A DNA stretch of 64,000 bases from an uncultured bacterium. Its GTDB lineage: Bacteria; Bacillota; Clostridia; Lachnospirales; Lachnospiraceae. Of this stretch, positions 44,258 through 52,502 are shown piece by piece. The position numbers were made by a program, and so were the translations under genes. The number at the start of each line of letters is the position of its first letter. Within the stretch, counting starts at the first letter, position 1. Below the pieces are notes generated by a model. The model saw nothing but the letters and a program-made list of their open reading frames with translations, was not told where the DNA came from and did not search any database. The DNA lies in the NCBI GenBank assembly GCA_905215155.1, contig CAJMPJ010000007.1, forward strand, positions 44,979 through 108,978, read 5' to 3'.

Positions 44258-44653
44258 ATGAATATAGGATTAGTTGCACATAATTCAAAGAAAAAACTTA
44301 TGCAGAATTTCTGCATTGCCTACCGTGGCATTTTAAGCAAACACATGTTATACGCGACCGGTACCACCGGACGTTTGATTGAAGAGGTTACAAATTTAAA
44401 TGTTCATAAATATCTGGCCGGACATTTGGGAGGAGAACAGCAGTTAGGGTCCCAGATTGAACATAATGAGATTGATCTGGTGGTTTTTTTAAGAGATCCC
44501 CTCACTCAGAAGTCTCATGAACCGGATATTGTAAATATTATGACGACCTGCGATATGCATAACATTCCTCTGGCTACCAATCTGGCTACTGCAGAGCTTT
44601 TAATTAAATCTCTGGAGCGGGGCGATCTGGAATGGCGTGAGATGTATAAATAG
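44258..44653 (+). CDS. mgsA: Methylglyoxal synthase
   Basis: 131 aa from ATG 44258, with AAAGGAGG upstream; a longer frame overlaps rodA. MgsA converts dihydroxyacetone phosphate to methylglyoxal and phosphate, a glycolytic bypass. It has VAHNSKK (His8), ATGTTGRLIEE, FLRDP (Asp80) and KSHEPDI (His87, Asp90), which match E. coli His19, Asp91, His98 and Asp101. The motif matching E. coli GPMGGDQQ reads GHLGGEQQ, so the residue equivalent to catalytic Asp71 is Glu60. I recall similar GEQQ forms in related Clostridia but cannot verify this. The gene often follows rodA in Clostridia. Confidence 0.92.
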   Translation: MNIGLVAHNSKKKLMQNFCIAYRGILSKHMLYATGTTGRLIEEVTNLNVHKYLAGHLGGEQQLGSQIEHNEIDLVVFLRDPLTQKSHEPDIVNIMTTCDMHNIPLATNLATAELLIKSLERGDLEWREMYK

Positions 44654-44667
44654 CGGGGGAATCGTCT

Positions 44668-45636
44668 GTGAAGAAAAAAGCTTTTGTAACATCCTGCGGC
44701 TTATTTTTGACCGCTGCACTGTTATCAGGCTGTTCCGGTCTGAGTAAGCTTGAAAATCCTTATGTATTTTCTGAAAGATCCGCTTTGTATGCAGCTGGCA
44801 GTACAGCAGATAAATCAGCAACTTTTGCACAGGATCTGTGTATTGTTACCGAGGATACTCCAGGTCAAGATGACAAAGTGACTGCTGAAGCGGCTGCTGT
44901 TTTTGATCTTACGGATAAGACGGTGCTTTTTGCGAAGAATCCCTTTGAACGTCTCTATCCCGCAAGCATTACCAAAACCATGACAGCACTTGTTGCATTG
45001 AAATACGGCAATTTATCCGATGAGATCACCGTTACCAAAGATGCCGTCATTACGGAATCCGGAGCCAGCCTGTGCGGAATTAAGCCAGGGGACAAACTGA
45101 CCCTGGAGCAGCTTTTATATGGACTGATGCTTCCTTCCGGAAATGATGCGGGAGCAGCAATCGCAGTTCATATTGCCGGGGGAGTGGAACCCTTTGCCAG
45201 AATGATGAATGAGGAGGCTTTAAGAATCGGAGCCACTGGTACCCATTTCATGAATCCTCATGGACTGAACAATGAAAATCACTATACCACAGCTTATGAT
45301 CTGTATTTGATTTTTAACGAAGCGATGAAATATCCTGAATTTCGTAAAATCGTCGGTACAGAAAAATACAGCACGACCTACCACAATGAAGCAGGAAAAC
45401 CGATAAGCGTGACCTGGAAAGATACGAACTGGTATCTAACGGGTGAACGGAAGATGCCAGAAGGCCTTACAGCTCTTGGCGGAAAGACCGGCACCACTCA
45501 GGCGGCGGGAAGCTGTCTGATTATGGGAAGTTCTGATTCCTCTAAGCGTGAATATATTACTGTAGTCTTAAAAGCACCCAACCACGTTGGCCTTTACGAT
45601 AACATGACAAATATATTGAGTAAAATTGTAGAATAG
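44668..45636 (+). CDS. dacA: D-alanyl-D-alanine carboxypeptidase (lipoprotein, DacA type)
   Basis: 322 aa with a GTG start after GCGGGGGAAT. The signal peptide ends in a lipobox (AALLSGC), so the enzyme is probably lipid-anchored, unlike the usual C-terminally anchored DacA. Active-site motifs of the low-molecular-weight PBP/S11 family are present: S-x-x-K in YPASITKTMTAL, SGN in LPSGNDAG and KTG in GGKTGTT. It trims the terminal D-Ala from peptidoglycan stem peptides. It ends the cell-shape operon; a new promoter follows at once. Confidence 0.93.
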   Translation: MKKKAFVTSCGLFLTAALLSGCSGLSKLENPYVFSERSALYAAGSTADKSATFAQDLCIVTEDTPGQDDKVTAEAAAVFDLTDKTVLFAKNPFERLYPASITKTMTALVALKYGNLSDEITVTKDAVITESGASLCGIKPGDKLTLEQLLYGLMLPSGNDAGAAIAVHIAGGVEPFARMMNEEALRIGATGTHFMNPHGLNNENHYTTAYDLYLIFNEAMKYPEFRKIVGTEKYSTTYHNEAGKPISVTWKDTNWYLTGERKMPEGLTALGGKTGTTQAAGSCLIMGSSDSSKREYITVVLKAPNHVGLYDNMTNILSKIVE

Positions 45637-45639
45637 TCA

Positions 45640-45668
45640 TTGCCTTTATTATGGATTTGTACTATAAT
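45640..45668 (+). promoter_or_regulatory. Sigma-A promoter upstream of the P-loop protein gene
   Basis: TTGCCT (45640-45645) and TATAAT (45663-45668) with an exact 17-base spacer. Confidence 0.6.
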
Positions 45669-45725
45669 TACATTAATCCGAATAGACTTTTTATACAAAT
45701 TATATAACGCAAGGAGGAGATTGCT

Positions 45726-46145
45726 ATGGTTCAGATAATAGCGGGAAAAAAGGGTAAGGGAAAGACAAAGCATCTGTTAGACAGAGCGAATTTCGCTGTA
45801 AAAGACTCAAACGGCTCCATCGTATACTTGGATAAAAGTTCGAAGCACATGTATGAATTAAGCAACAAAATCCGCCTCATTAATGTGAATGAATACCCCA
45901 TAACGTCAAGCGAAGGTTTGATAGGTTTTATCTGCGGTATTATATCTCAAGATCATGATTTGGAAATGATGTTTTTTGACAGTTTTTTAAAACTGGCCTC
46001 TCTGGAAGGGGAGGACATATCTGAGACCATTGCAACTTTGGAAAAAATCGGTGAAAAGTATCACGTAACTTTCGTTCTCAGCATTTCGTTGGATGTAGAT
46101 CATCTGCCAGAGAATGCCAAGGCCGATGTGATTGTTTCATTATAA
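45726..46145 (+). CDS. Small P-loop NTPase-like protein of unknown function
   Basis: 139 aa. A Walker A motif opens the protein: IIAGKKGKGKTKHLL (Gly7 to Thr14, G-x4-G-K-T). A Walker B-like strand, DLEMMFFDSFLKL, lies near residue 80, and a further beta strand VTFVLSIS near 118. The fold could be a minimal RecA/PilT-like ATPase domain without oligomerisation parts. GCAAGGAGGAG precedes the ATG. It has its own promoter and terminator, so it is a single-gene unit between dacA and the HlyD-like gene. Function unknown. Confidence 0.75.
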   Translation: MVQIIAGKKGKGKTKHLLDRANFAVKDSNGSIVYLDKSSKHMYELSNKIRLINVNEYPITSSEGLIGFICGIISQDHDLEMMFFDSFLKLASLEGEDISETIATLEKIGEKYHVTFVLSISLDVDHLPENAKADVIVSL

Positions 46146-46161
46146 TCATAGATATTAAACT

Positions 46162-46192
46162 GGGGGCTGCATGTCGGTCCCCTTTATTTTTC
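46162..46192 (+). terminator. Intrinsic terminator after the P-loop gene
   Basis: GGGG (46162-46166) pairs with CCCC (46179-46182) with additional weak internal pairing, followed by TTTATTTTTCTT. Confidence 0.6.
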
Positions 46193-46221
46193 TTGAATTT
46201 TTATGAATTTCCTTTTATAAT
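46193..46221 (+). promoter_or_regulatory. Promoter of the HlyD-like/yggS/sepF unit
   Basis: TTGAAT (46193-46198), 17-base spacer, TATAAT (46216-46221). It shows that the possible TTG start at 46193 is not used. Confidence 0.65.
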
Positions 46222-46246
46222 GTGTAAAGGGAAGGGAGGCGTCAGG

Positions 46247-47560
46247 TTGGCAAGACATAAGGCACAGCGGCCGCAAAAAAAAGCGGTTCACCCCAAAAAA
46301 AGCAAAAAAATCATCCGTTACCGACGGCCTCTGAATATCAATGTTGGCATGATCATTTTTGCGCTGATTTTTGTTTATATGGTGTTCAGTGTAACCGCGT
46401 ACTTCAGAAGAGATAAAATACAGTTTTACGAAGTACAGGAAGGAAGTATCGTTAATAATAAAAATCACACAGGCATTATCCTTCGGCAGGAAGTGGTAAA
46501 GAATACAGACCGTTCCGGATACGTGAATTACTACGTCAGGGAAGGCAAACGGGCTTCCAATGGGACCCGGGTATATTCCATTGATGAAACCGGAAGTATT
46601 GCCTCTTTTCTTGCGGAGAATTCCCAGGAGAAGGTGACTCTAAAACAGGAAAATCTTTCAGAACTGAAAAAGCAGCTGACCGGATTCAGTCTGGCATACA
46701 ACAGCGACCAGTTCCGTTCTGTCTATGATACCAAATTATCGTTAGATGCGGAAGTTATGGAATACATGAATTTTAATGCTCTTGATAACCTTGGAGACAA
46801 GATGGAGAAGGCAGGTCTTAATTTCCAGCAGATAAAATCCGACCAGGCGGGGATCGTATCCTATGGTGTGGATTCTTATGAAACTCTGGACCCAGCCTCC
46901 ATTTCTGCTGACGTTTTTGACCGCAGTAAGTATACAAAATCCATAACCAAATCCGGAAGTCTGATCGAAAAGGGTGCGCCGGTGTATAAACTCATTACTT
47001 CTGATTTGTGGTCGGTCGTTTTTCCTTTGACGGAAGAGGATGCAAAGGTATATGGGGACAAGACAAGCCTGACGGTACAATTTGCCGGGCAGAATCTAAA
47101 GGCATCGGGAAACTTTTCTGTGTTTACAGGGAAAGATGGAAAGACGTATGGAAAATTGGATTTTGACAAATATATGGTCCAATTTGCTTCTGAACGTTAT
47201 GTGGATTTTGAAATCACATCGGACCGGGTAGATGGCCTTAAAATTCCGGTAACTTCTGTAACAAAAAAAGATTTTTATCTGGTTCCGGTCGATTACCTGA
47301 CACAAGGGGGAGACAGTACGGAAACAGGCTTTAATAAAGAGGTCTATTCTGATTCCGGGACTTCCGTTGTTTTTGTACCTACAGAAATATATTATTCCGA
47401 AGGAAATAACTATTATATTGAAACCGGAGGAAAAGGCGGGTTTCAAGCAGGGGATTATATCGTCAAACCCAATTCCACGGACCGATATCAATTAGGCCCA
47501 ACTGCTTCCTTACAGGGAGTATATAACATCAATAAAGGATATGCAGTATTCACAGATTGA
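46247..47560 (+). CDS. HlyD-like membrane fusion protein, 3' end frameshifted
   Basis: 437 aa in the uninterrupted frame. The start is TTG 46247 (MARHKAQRPQKKA), 7 bases after GGGAGG. A basic N-terminus is followed by one membrane segment (about 38-58), then an extracytoplasmic domain. Features such as EGSIVNNKNHTGIILRQEVV and LWSVVFPLTEEDA resemble the HlyD/barrel-sandwich family found next to sepF in Clostridia. The frame stops at 47558-47560 after NKGYAVFTD, but the expected C-terminal strand continues in another frame (47553-47684). The change is equivalent to one extra or two missing bases near 47552. The role may be in division or envelope assembly, by context only. Confidence 0.75.
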   Translation: MARHKAQRPQKKAVHPKKSKKIIRYRRPLNINVGMIIFALIFVYMVFSVTAYFRRDKIQFYEVQEGSIVNNKNHTGIILRQEVVKNTDRSGYVNYYVREGKRASNGTRVYSIDETGSIASFLAENSQEKVTLKQENLSELKKQLTGFSLAYNSDQFRSVYDTKLSLDAEVMEYMNFNALDNLGDKMEKAGLNFQQIKSDQAGIVSYGVDSYETLDPASISADVFDRSKYTKSITKSGSLIEKGAPVYKLITSDLWSVVFPLTEEDAKVYGDKTSLTVQFAGQNLKASGNFSVFTGKDGKTYGKLDFDKYMVQFASERYVDFEITSDRVDGLKIPVTSVTKKDFYLVPVDYLTQGGDSTETGFNKEVYSDSGTSVVFVPTEIYYSEGNNYYIETGGKGGFQAGDYIVKPNSTDRYQLGPTASLQGVYNINKGYAVFTD

Positions 47561-47684
47561 AATTTTGGCATCCAATGATGAGTATTATACAATCAAAAAG
47601 AATATGACCTACGGACTGGCAGTGTATGACCATATCGTTCTCAATGCAGAGACTGTCAATGAAGGGGAATTAATTTATCAATAA
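47553..47684 (+). pseudogene. Detached C-terminal end of the HlyD-like protein
   Basis: In the frame that starts at 47553 the sequence reads QIEILASNDEYYTIKK, then YGLAVYDHIVLNAETV and NEGELIYQ before TAA at 47682-47684. It continues the preceding protein naturally, has no start signal of its own, and ends 12 bases before yggS. It is best explained as the frameshifted end of the same gene. Confidence 0.7.
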
Positions 47685-47696
47685 GAGGTGATTATT

Positions 47697-48401
47697 TTGG
47701 TTCTGGAAAATCTTGAAGAAGTAAACCAGAGGATTTTGTCTGCCTGCAAAAGGGCTGGAAGAGATCCTGGAGAAGTAACCTTGGTAGCCGTCAGCAAAAC
47801 CAAACCAGCTTCCATGATAGAAGAAGCATATTCTGCAGGAATCCGGGATTTCGGGGAAAATAAAGTGCAGGAGCTTTGCGAAAAATACGAAGAACTTTCA
47901 AAAGATATAAGGTGGCATATGATTGGTCATCTTCAGCGTAATAAGGTAAAGCAGGTGATTGATAAAGCGGTGCTCATCCACAGCGTGGATTCCCTGCGTT
48001 TGGCAGAGCAGATTGAAGAAGAAGCAGCCAAAAAAGCGCTGACGGTTGACATTCTTTTGGAAGTGAATGTAGCAGAAGAAGAAAGCAAATTTGGTTTTCG
48101 TTTGGACGATACAGAATGTGCCATTCGTAAAATCGCCTTGTTTCCCCACGTAAGGATAAAAGGTCTTATGACTATTGCACCTTTTGTAGAAAATTCTGAG
48201 GAAAATCGCTTCGTTTTTAAAAAATTAAGACAATTTTATGTTGACATGCAAAGCAAAAACATTGATAATGTTAATATGAATATGCTCTCAATGGGTATGA
48301 CCGGAGACTATGAAGTTGCAATAGAAGAAGGCGCTACTCTTGTTAGAGTTGGTACCGGAATTTTTGGTACAAGATATAAGATTGGAGAGAATGAAGTATG
48401 A
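47697..48401 (+). CDS. yggS: YggS family pyridoxal phosphate homeostasis protein
   Basis: 234 aa from TTG 47697, which lies 7 bases after AGAGGTG; an in-frame GTG at 47688 overlaps that site. YggS/YlmE/PLPBP proteins bind PLP and balance B6 and amino acid pools without a known catalytic reaction. The PLP lysine is K34 in VAVSKTKP. FGENKVQELCEKYE, WHMIGHLQRNKVK, LLEVNVAEEESKFGF and LSMGMTGDYEVAIEEGATLVRVG are strongly conserved. Linked to sepF by an ATGA overlap, as in the ylmE-sepF order of Firmicutes. Confidence 0.95.
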   Translation: MVLENLEEVNQRILSACKRAGRDPGEVTLVAVSKTKPASMIEEAYSAGIRDFGENKVQELCEKYEELSKDIRWHMIGHLQRNKVKQVIDKAVLIHSVDSLRLAEQIEEEAAKKALTVDILLEVNVAEEESKFGFRLDDTECAIRKIALFPHVRIKGLMTIAPFVENSEENRFVFKKLRQFYVDMQSKNIDNVNMNMLSMGMTGDYEVAIEEGATLVRVGTGIFGTRYKIGENEV

Positions 48402-48919
48402 GCATTTTAGGCAAACTGATGGATAGCATGCGCTTAAATGATACAGATGATGACGATGATTACTACTTAGACGAAGATTACGAGGATGAAAAAGAAAAAC
48501 CTGCAAAGAAAACACTCTTTTCAAAGAAGGCAGAGGCTGATTACTACGATGAAGAAGAGGAATATGAGCAGAAGCCTCGCTTCCTGTCACGTTCTCCCAA
48601 GGTAGTGCCGATGAAGCAGTCCCGGACGATGGAAGTGTCGATGGTGAAACCAACCTCCATTGAAGATGCGAAGGAAATCTGTGATCATATGCTTTCAGGA
48701 AAGGCGGTCGTCCTTAACATGGAAGGAATTCATACGGAAGTTGCCCAAAGAATCATTGATTTCACTTCTGGTGCCACATATTCCATGAATGGCAATTTGC
48801 AGAAGATATCAAACTACATATTCATTGCAACTCCCGAATCCGTTGAGCTGTCTGGTGATTTTCAGGACTTATTAAATAGCGGAAGCTTGGATATGGGCGG
48901 TATGAATCTTCGTCTTTAG
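48398..48919 (+). CDS. sepF: Cell division protein SepF
   Basis: 173 aa. SepF anchors FtsZ rings to the membrane. The N-terminal amphipathic helix MSILGKLMDSMRLND is the membrane anchor. An acidic linker rich in Asp/Glu/Tyr follows (about 14-60). The C-terminal core (about 85-173) has KPTSIEDAKEICDHMLSG, VVLNMEGIHTEVAQRIIDF and YIFIATPESVELSGDF. Overlaps yggS as ATGA. Confidence 0.95.
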   Translation: MSILGKLMDSMRLNDTDDDDDYYLDEDYEDEKEKPAKKTLFSKKAEADYYDEEEEYEQKPRFLSRSPKVVPMKQSRTMEVSMVKPTSIEDAKEICDHMLSGKAVVLNMEGIHTEVAQRIIDFTSGATYSMNGNLQKISNYIFIATPESVELSGDFQDLLNSGSLDMGGMNLRL

Positions 48920-49092
48920 CAAGTTTTTCGAGAAAGAAATAACGAATTTGATGAAATGGTACAAGCAGACAATTTTCCGTTTTACACACTTGTTATCCGC
49001 GCTGCCAGGCTGCAGAGCAAAAGTGGAGAGGAAAATTGTTTGCTTTCTTCCGTAATAGAGGGAGAGAAAATATACATTGGAGGAATGAGGTC

Positions 49093-50181
49093 ATGGGAAA
49101 TAGAATTCCGGTACACTTGGACGGAGCCTTTTTGTATGATATTGTCATGGAAATGACATTTGAAGGACTTAGACAGGAGCTGAAGCAATTAAACTTAAAG
49201 GAGCGCAGGATCTGCGTTGTTACAGACTCTAATGTTGCACCTCTATATTTGGAGGAAGTGGAAGGCATTGCAGCCTCCTGTTCCAGGGAAACGGCTCATT
49301 TCATTTTTCCTGCAGGAGAAGAAAGCAAGAATCTGGATACGGTCCGCAGCTTATATGAAACCTTGATCCTAAAAAAGTTTGACCGCCATGATTATCTGCT
49401 GGCCTTAGGCGGAGGTGTAGTCGGTGATCTCTGCGGATTTGCCGCCGCTACCTATTTAAGGGGCATTTCCTTTGTTCAGGTGCCTACCACGCTGCTGTCC
49501 CAGGTGGATTCCAGCATTGGAGGTAAGACCGGAGTGGATTTTGATGCTTATAAAAATATGGTGGGCGCTTTCCATATGCCAAAGCTTGTGTATACCAATA
49601 TTTCTGCATTAAAAACTCTTTCAGATGAACAGTTTTCTTCCGGAATGGGGGAGGTCATAAAGCATGGTCTGATTCGGGATGCGGCCTATTATAAATGGCT
49701 CATGAAGCATGCTCCTGCTATTCAGAAAAGAGAGCTTGCCGCTCTTGAGGAGATGGTACGTGTCAGCAACCAGATCAAGCGGGAAATTGTGGAAAAGGAC
49801 CCTACGGAGCAGGGGGACAGAGCACTTTTAAATTTGGGCCATACGCTTGGACATGCCATTGAAAAACTTTCCGATTTCAAGCTGCTGCATGGCCATTGTG
49901 TAGGGCTTGGCTGTATTTCAGCGATGGCCATATCCATAAAACGGGGGCTGATAGAAGCGTATGAGCTTCCAAGGCTTTGTGAGGTTATGAAGCAGTTTTC
50001 CATGCCTCTTACTGTCACCGGCCTATCCGCCGATGAAATCGTTGCTCTCACCAAAAATGATAAAAAGATGGATTCCGGAACCATCCGGTTTATCCTGTTA
50101 GAAAAGATCGGAAAAGCATATGTGGATAAAACCGTCACTGAGGCGGAGATGTCACAAGGGCTTTTGCCGATTTTAGAATAA
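49093..50181 (+). CDS. aroB: 3-dehydroquinate synthase
   Basis: 362 aa from ATG 49093, with GAGGAATGAGG ahead; an in-frame ATG at 49036 gives an atypical N-terminus. AroB converts DAHP to 3-dehydroquinate in the shikimate pathway using NAD and a divalent metal. The NAD-binding loop LALGGGVVGDLCGFAAATYL and PTTLLSQVDSSIGGKTGVD are intact. The metal ligands are in MGEVIKHGLI, NLGHTLGHAIE and HGHCVGLG. About 170 bases without a clear gene separate it from sepF. No other aromatic pathway gene is near. Confidence 0.95.
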   Translation: MGNRIPVHLDGAFLYDIVMEMTFEGLRQELKQLNLKERRICVVTDSNVAPLYLEEVEGIAASCSRETAHFIFPAGEESKNLDTVRSLYETLILKKFDRHDYLLALGGGVVGDLCGFAAATYLRGISFVQVPTTLLSQVDSSIGGKTGVDFDAYKNMVGAFHMPKLVYTNISALKTLSDEQFSSGMGEVIKHGLIRDAAYYKWLMKHAPAIQKRELAALEEMVRVSNQIKREIVEKDPTEQGDRALLNLGHTLGHAIEKLSDFKLLHGHCVGLGCISAMAISIKRGLIEAYELPRLCEVMKQFSMPLTVTGLSADEIVALTKNDKKMDSGTIRFILLEKIGKAYVDKTVTEAEMSQGLLPILE

Positions 50182-50191
50182 GGAGATTTTC

Positions 50192-50710
50192 ATGAATCAG
50201 AAGACAAAACTAATTTTGGGACTAATCATTGGATTTTTTGCGGCAATTGGTCTGGACCAATGGACCAAATTCCTGGCAGTAAAGCATCTTATGGATCAAA
50301 GTGCCTACAACATTTGGAATGGAGTATTTGAGCTTTTATATTCTGAGAACCGGGGAGCAGCGTTTGGAATGCTTCAGGGGAAAAAATTGTTTTTCCTGCT
50401 GGTAGCAGTTGTTGTACTTTCAGCCGCCATCTTTGCAATTATCCGTATGCCGGCGACGAAAAAATATATTCCTCTTCATCTGATCGCCATGTTTTTGTCT
50501 GCAGGTGCCGTTGGAAATATGATCGACCGTTTTGCAAGAGGATATGTTGTGGACTTTCTGTACTTTAAACTGATTGATTTTCCGATCTTTAATGTGGCGG
50601 ATTGTTACGTTACCATTTCCATGTTCTTTTTTATGGTGCTGTTCTTTTTTTATTATAAGGAAGAAGACTTATCCTGTCTGTCCATAGGCAAGAAAGGGGC
50701 AGGCAATTGA
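50192..50710 (+). CDS. lspA: Lipoprotein signal peptidase (signal peptidase II)
   Basis: 172 aa with four membrane segments. LspA removes signal peptides from prolipoproteins such as the ones in this window. The catalytic aspartates lie in GAVGNMIDRFARGYVVDF and FNVADCYVT. LDQWTKFLAVKHL and YSENRGAAFGML are also conserved. AAGGAG precedes the ATG. Its TGA overlaps the TTG start of the pseudouridine synthase. Confidence 0.95.
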   Translation: MNQKTKLILGLIIGFFAAIGLDQWTKFLAVKHLMDQSAYNIWNGVFELLYSENRGAAFGMLQGKKLFFLLVAVVVLSAAIFAIIRMPATKKYIPLHLIAMFLSAGAVGNMIDRFARGYVVDFLYFKLIDFPIFNVADCYVTISMFFFMVLFFFYYKEEDLSCLSIGKKGAGN

Positions 50711-51621
50711 AACAGGAGTTCACCGTAACAGGGGAGGAAGCAGGAATCCGCATTGACCGGTATTTATCTGAAAAATGCAGGGACATTTCCCGCTCCTATT
50801 TACAAAAAATGCTAAAAGAAGAGTCCGTACTGGTTAATCAGAAATCGGTTAAGAGCAATTATAAAGTCAGCTCCGGAGACCAGATCGAATTGTCCGTTCC
50901 GGAAGCCATAGAACCGGAAATCGTGGCAGAAGAGATGGATCTTGATATTATTTATGAGGACAAGGATATTATACTGATCAATAAACCAAAAGGAATGGTG
51001 GTCCATCCCGCCGCAGGCCATTACAGCGGAACCCTGGTCAACGGCTTAATGGCTCATTGCCGTGATGATTTATCCGGCATCAATGGGGTTATGCGTCCCG
51101 GAATCGTTCACCGGATTGATATGGATACTACGGGAGTTCTTATTGTATGCAAAAATGACATGGCTCATAATTCCATTGCAAAGCAGCTGAAGGAACATTC
51201 TATTACAAGAAAATATTATGCCATCGTTCATGGGAATCTAAAAGAAGAGGAAGGAACGATAAACGCTCCCATCGGCCGTCATCCCGTGGACCGTAAAAAG
51301 ATGAGTGTCAATGAAAAAAACGGAAGAGATGCCGTCACTCATTACCGGGTACTGGAGCGGTTTCGCCAGTTTACCTTTGTGGAATGCCAGCTTGAGACAG
51401 GGCGAACTCATCAGATCCGCGTACACATGGCAAGCATTGGTCATCCTCTGTTAGGGGATTCTGTTTATGGACCGACAAAGTCTCCGTTCCGGTTAAGGGG
51501 ACAAACCTTACATGCGGGAGTATTGGGAATCATTCACCCCAGAAGTGAAAAATACATGGAATTTACCGCTCCGCTGCCGGAGTATTTTGAAGATTTGTTA
51601 AGAAAACTGAGGACCACTTAG
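50707..51621 (+). CDS. RluA/RluD-family pseudouridine synthase
   Basis: 304 aa with a TTG start overlapping lspA; AAAGGGGC lies upstream. An N-terminal S4 RNA-binding domain (about 13-60, RIDRYLSEKCRDISRSYLQK) is followed by the catalytic domain. The catalytic Asp is in HRIDMDTTGVLIVCKND. LINKPKGMVVHPAAGH, LETGRTHQIRVHMASIGHPL and YGPTKSPFRL complete the RluD signature. It isomerises uridines in 23S rRNA. The lspA-rluD pair is conserved in Firmicutes. The stop codon lies in the terminator stem. Confidence 0.94.
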   Translation: MKQEFTVTGEEAGIRIDRYLSEKCRDISRSYLQKMLKEESVLVNQKSVKSNYKVSSGDQIELSVPEAIEPEIVAEEMDLDIIYEDKDIILINKPKGMVVHPAAGHYSGTLVNGLMAHCRDDLSGINGVMRPGIVHRIDMDTTGVLIVCKNDMAHNSIAKQLKEHSITRKYYAIVHGNLKEEEGTINAPIGRHPVDRKKMSVNEKNGRDAVTHYRVLERFRQFTFVECQLETGRTHQIRVHMASIGHPLLGDSVYGPTKSPFRLRGQTLHAGVLGIIHPRSEKYMEFTAPLPEYFEDLLRKLRTT

Positions 51622-51644
51622 ATGATTGTCTAAGTGGTTTTTTT
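51614..51644 (+). terminator. Strong intrinsic terminator overlapping the pseudouridine synthase stop
   Basis: CCACTTAG (51614-51621) pairs perfectly with CTAAGTGG (51630-51637), followed by seven T residues. The TAG stop is part of the left arm. Confidence 0.92.
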
Positions 51645-51713
51645 GTATTTATAGATTTTTCAGTTAGTTTCATATATAATGATATTATGAGAGAACTGGA
51701 AGGAGTGATTCAT

Positions 51714-52361
51714 ATGAGGAAACATCCGGTCATTACAATTGGAAGACAATGCGGAAGTGACGGCAAGGCCATTGGTCAAAAATTGGCGGAAGAATTAGGG
51801 ATCAAGTGCTATGATAAAGAGCTGCTCTCTCTTGCGGCGAAAAAAAGCGGTTTTAGTGAAGAGGTATTTCAGTCTTATGATGAGAAACCTACCAACAGTT
51901 TACTATATTCTTTGGTAATGGATCCCCGTTCGCTGAGTTTTACGAACTCCGGTTATATGGATGTGCCCATGGACCATAAGTTGTTTTTTAGTCAGTTTGA
52001 AACGATCAAACAGCTGGCGGAAGAAGAATCCTGTGTAATTATAGGGAGATGTGCCGATTATGCCTTGTCTGAATATGAAAATCATATTTCTGTATTTATC
52101 ACTGCTGATGACGATGACAGAATAGAAACATTAAAAGAGCTGCACCATATTGATGATGGAAAAGCAAAGGACCTGATGGTCAGGACAGACAAAAAGCGCT
52201 CCAGCTATTATAAGTACTATACCGAAAGGAAATGGGGCGATGCAAGAAATTATGATCTATGCATCAACCGCAGTGCTGTAGGCGTGGAAGGGGCTGTTAA
52301 AATCATACTGGATTTTGTTCATGCGAAAACAGCGTATATAAAGGGAAAAAATCAGGAATGA
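51714..52361 (+). CDS. Cytidylate kinase-like family protein
   Basis: 215 aa from ATG 51714, with GGAAGGAGTGA upstream. The P-loop is atypical (VITIGRQCGSDGKAIGQKLA), as in the cytidylate_kin2 family. IKCYDKELLSLAAKKSGFSE follows, and a lid-like basic stretch (TDKKRSSYYKYYTERKWGD) is near residue 160-178. It lacks the canonical NMP-kinase GPxGSGKST, so it is not housekeeping Cmk. Members are common in Lachnospiraceae with unknown substrate. It is monocistronic, with a possible -10 TATAAT at 51675 and a bidirectional terminator after it. Confidence 0.82.
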   Translation: MRKHPVITIGRQCGSDGKAIGQKLAEELGIKCYDKELLSLAAKKSGFSEEVFQSYDEKPTNSLLYSLVMDPRSLSFTNSGYMDVPMDHKLFFSQFETIKQLAEEESCVIIGRCADYALSEYENHISVFITADDDDRIETLKELHHIDDGKAKDLMVRTDKKRSSYYKYYTERKWGDARNYDLCINRSAVGVEGAVKIILDFVHAKTAYIKGKNQE

Positions 52362-52422
52362 TTATAATTCAGCAGAGCTGTTTCCTTTTCAAATGGATAT
52401 TACCAGAATAAAAAAAGATACC

Positions 52423-52466
52423 AAAACGGACATTTCCAGCATCCACTGAAAATGTCCGTTTTGTTG
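52423..52466. terminator. Bidirectional terminator between the kinase-like gene and glmS
   Basis: AAAACGGACATTT (52423-52435) pairs perfectly with AAATGTCCGTTTT (52450-52462), followed by GTT. It is A-rich on the left and T-rich on the right, so it serves both converging transcripts. Confidence 0.9.
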
Positions 52467-52502
52467 GTTCTTATTATATTTGGCTAAACTTTATCAAGCA
52501 AA

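Noticed and set aside
48956-49156. 66-codon + strand open frame between sepF and aroB
   Set aside because: No ribosome binding site, overlaps the aroB start in another frame and shows no recognisable features. The stretch 48920-49092 otherwise shows nothing clear.
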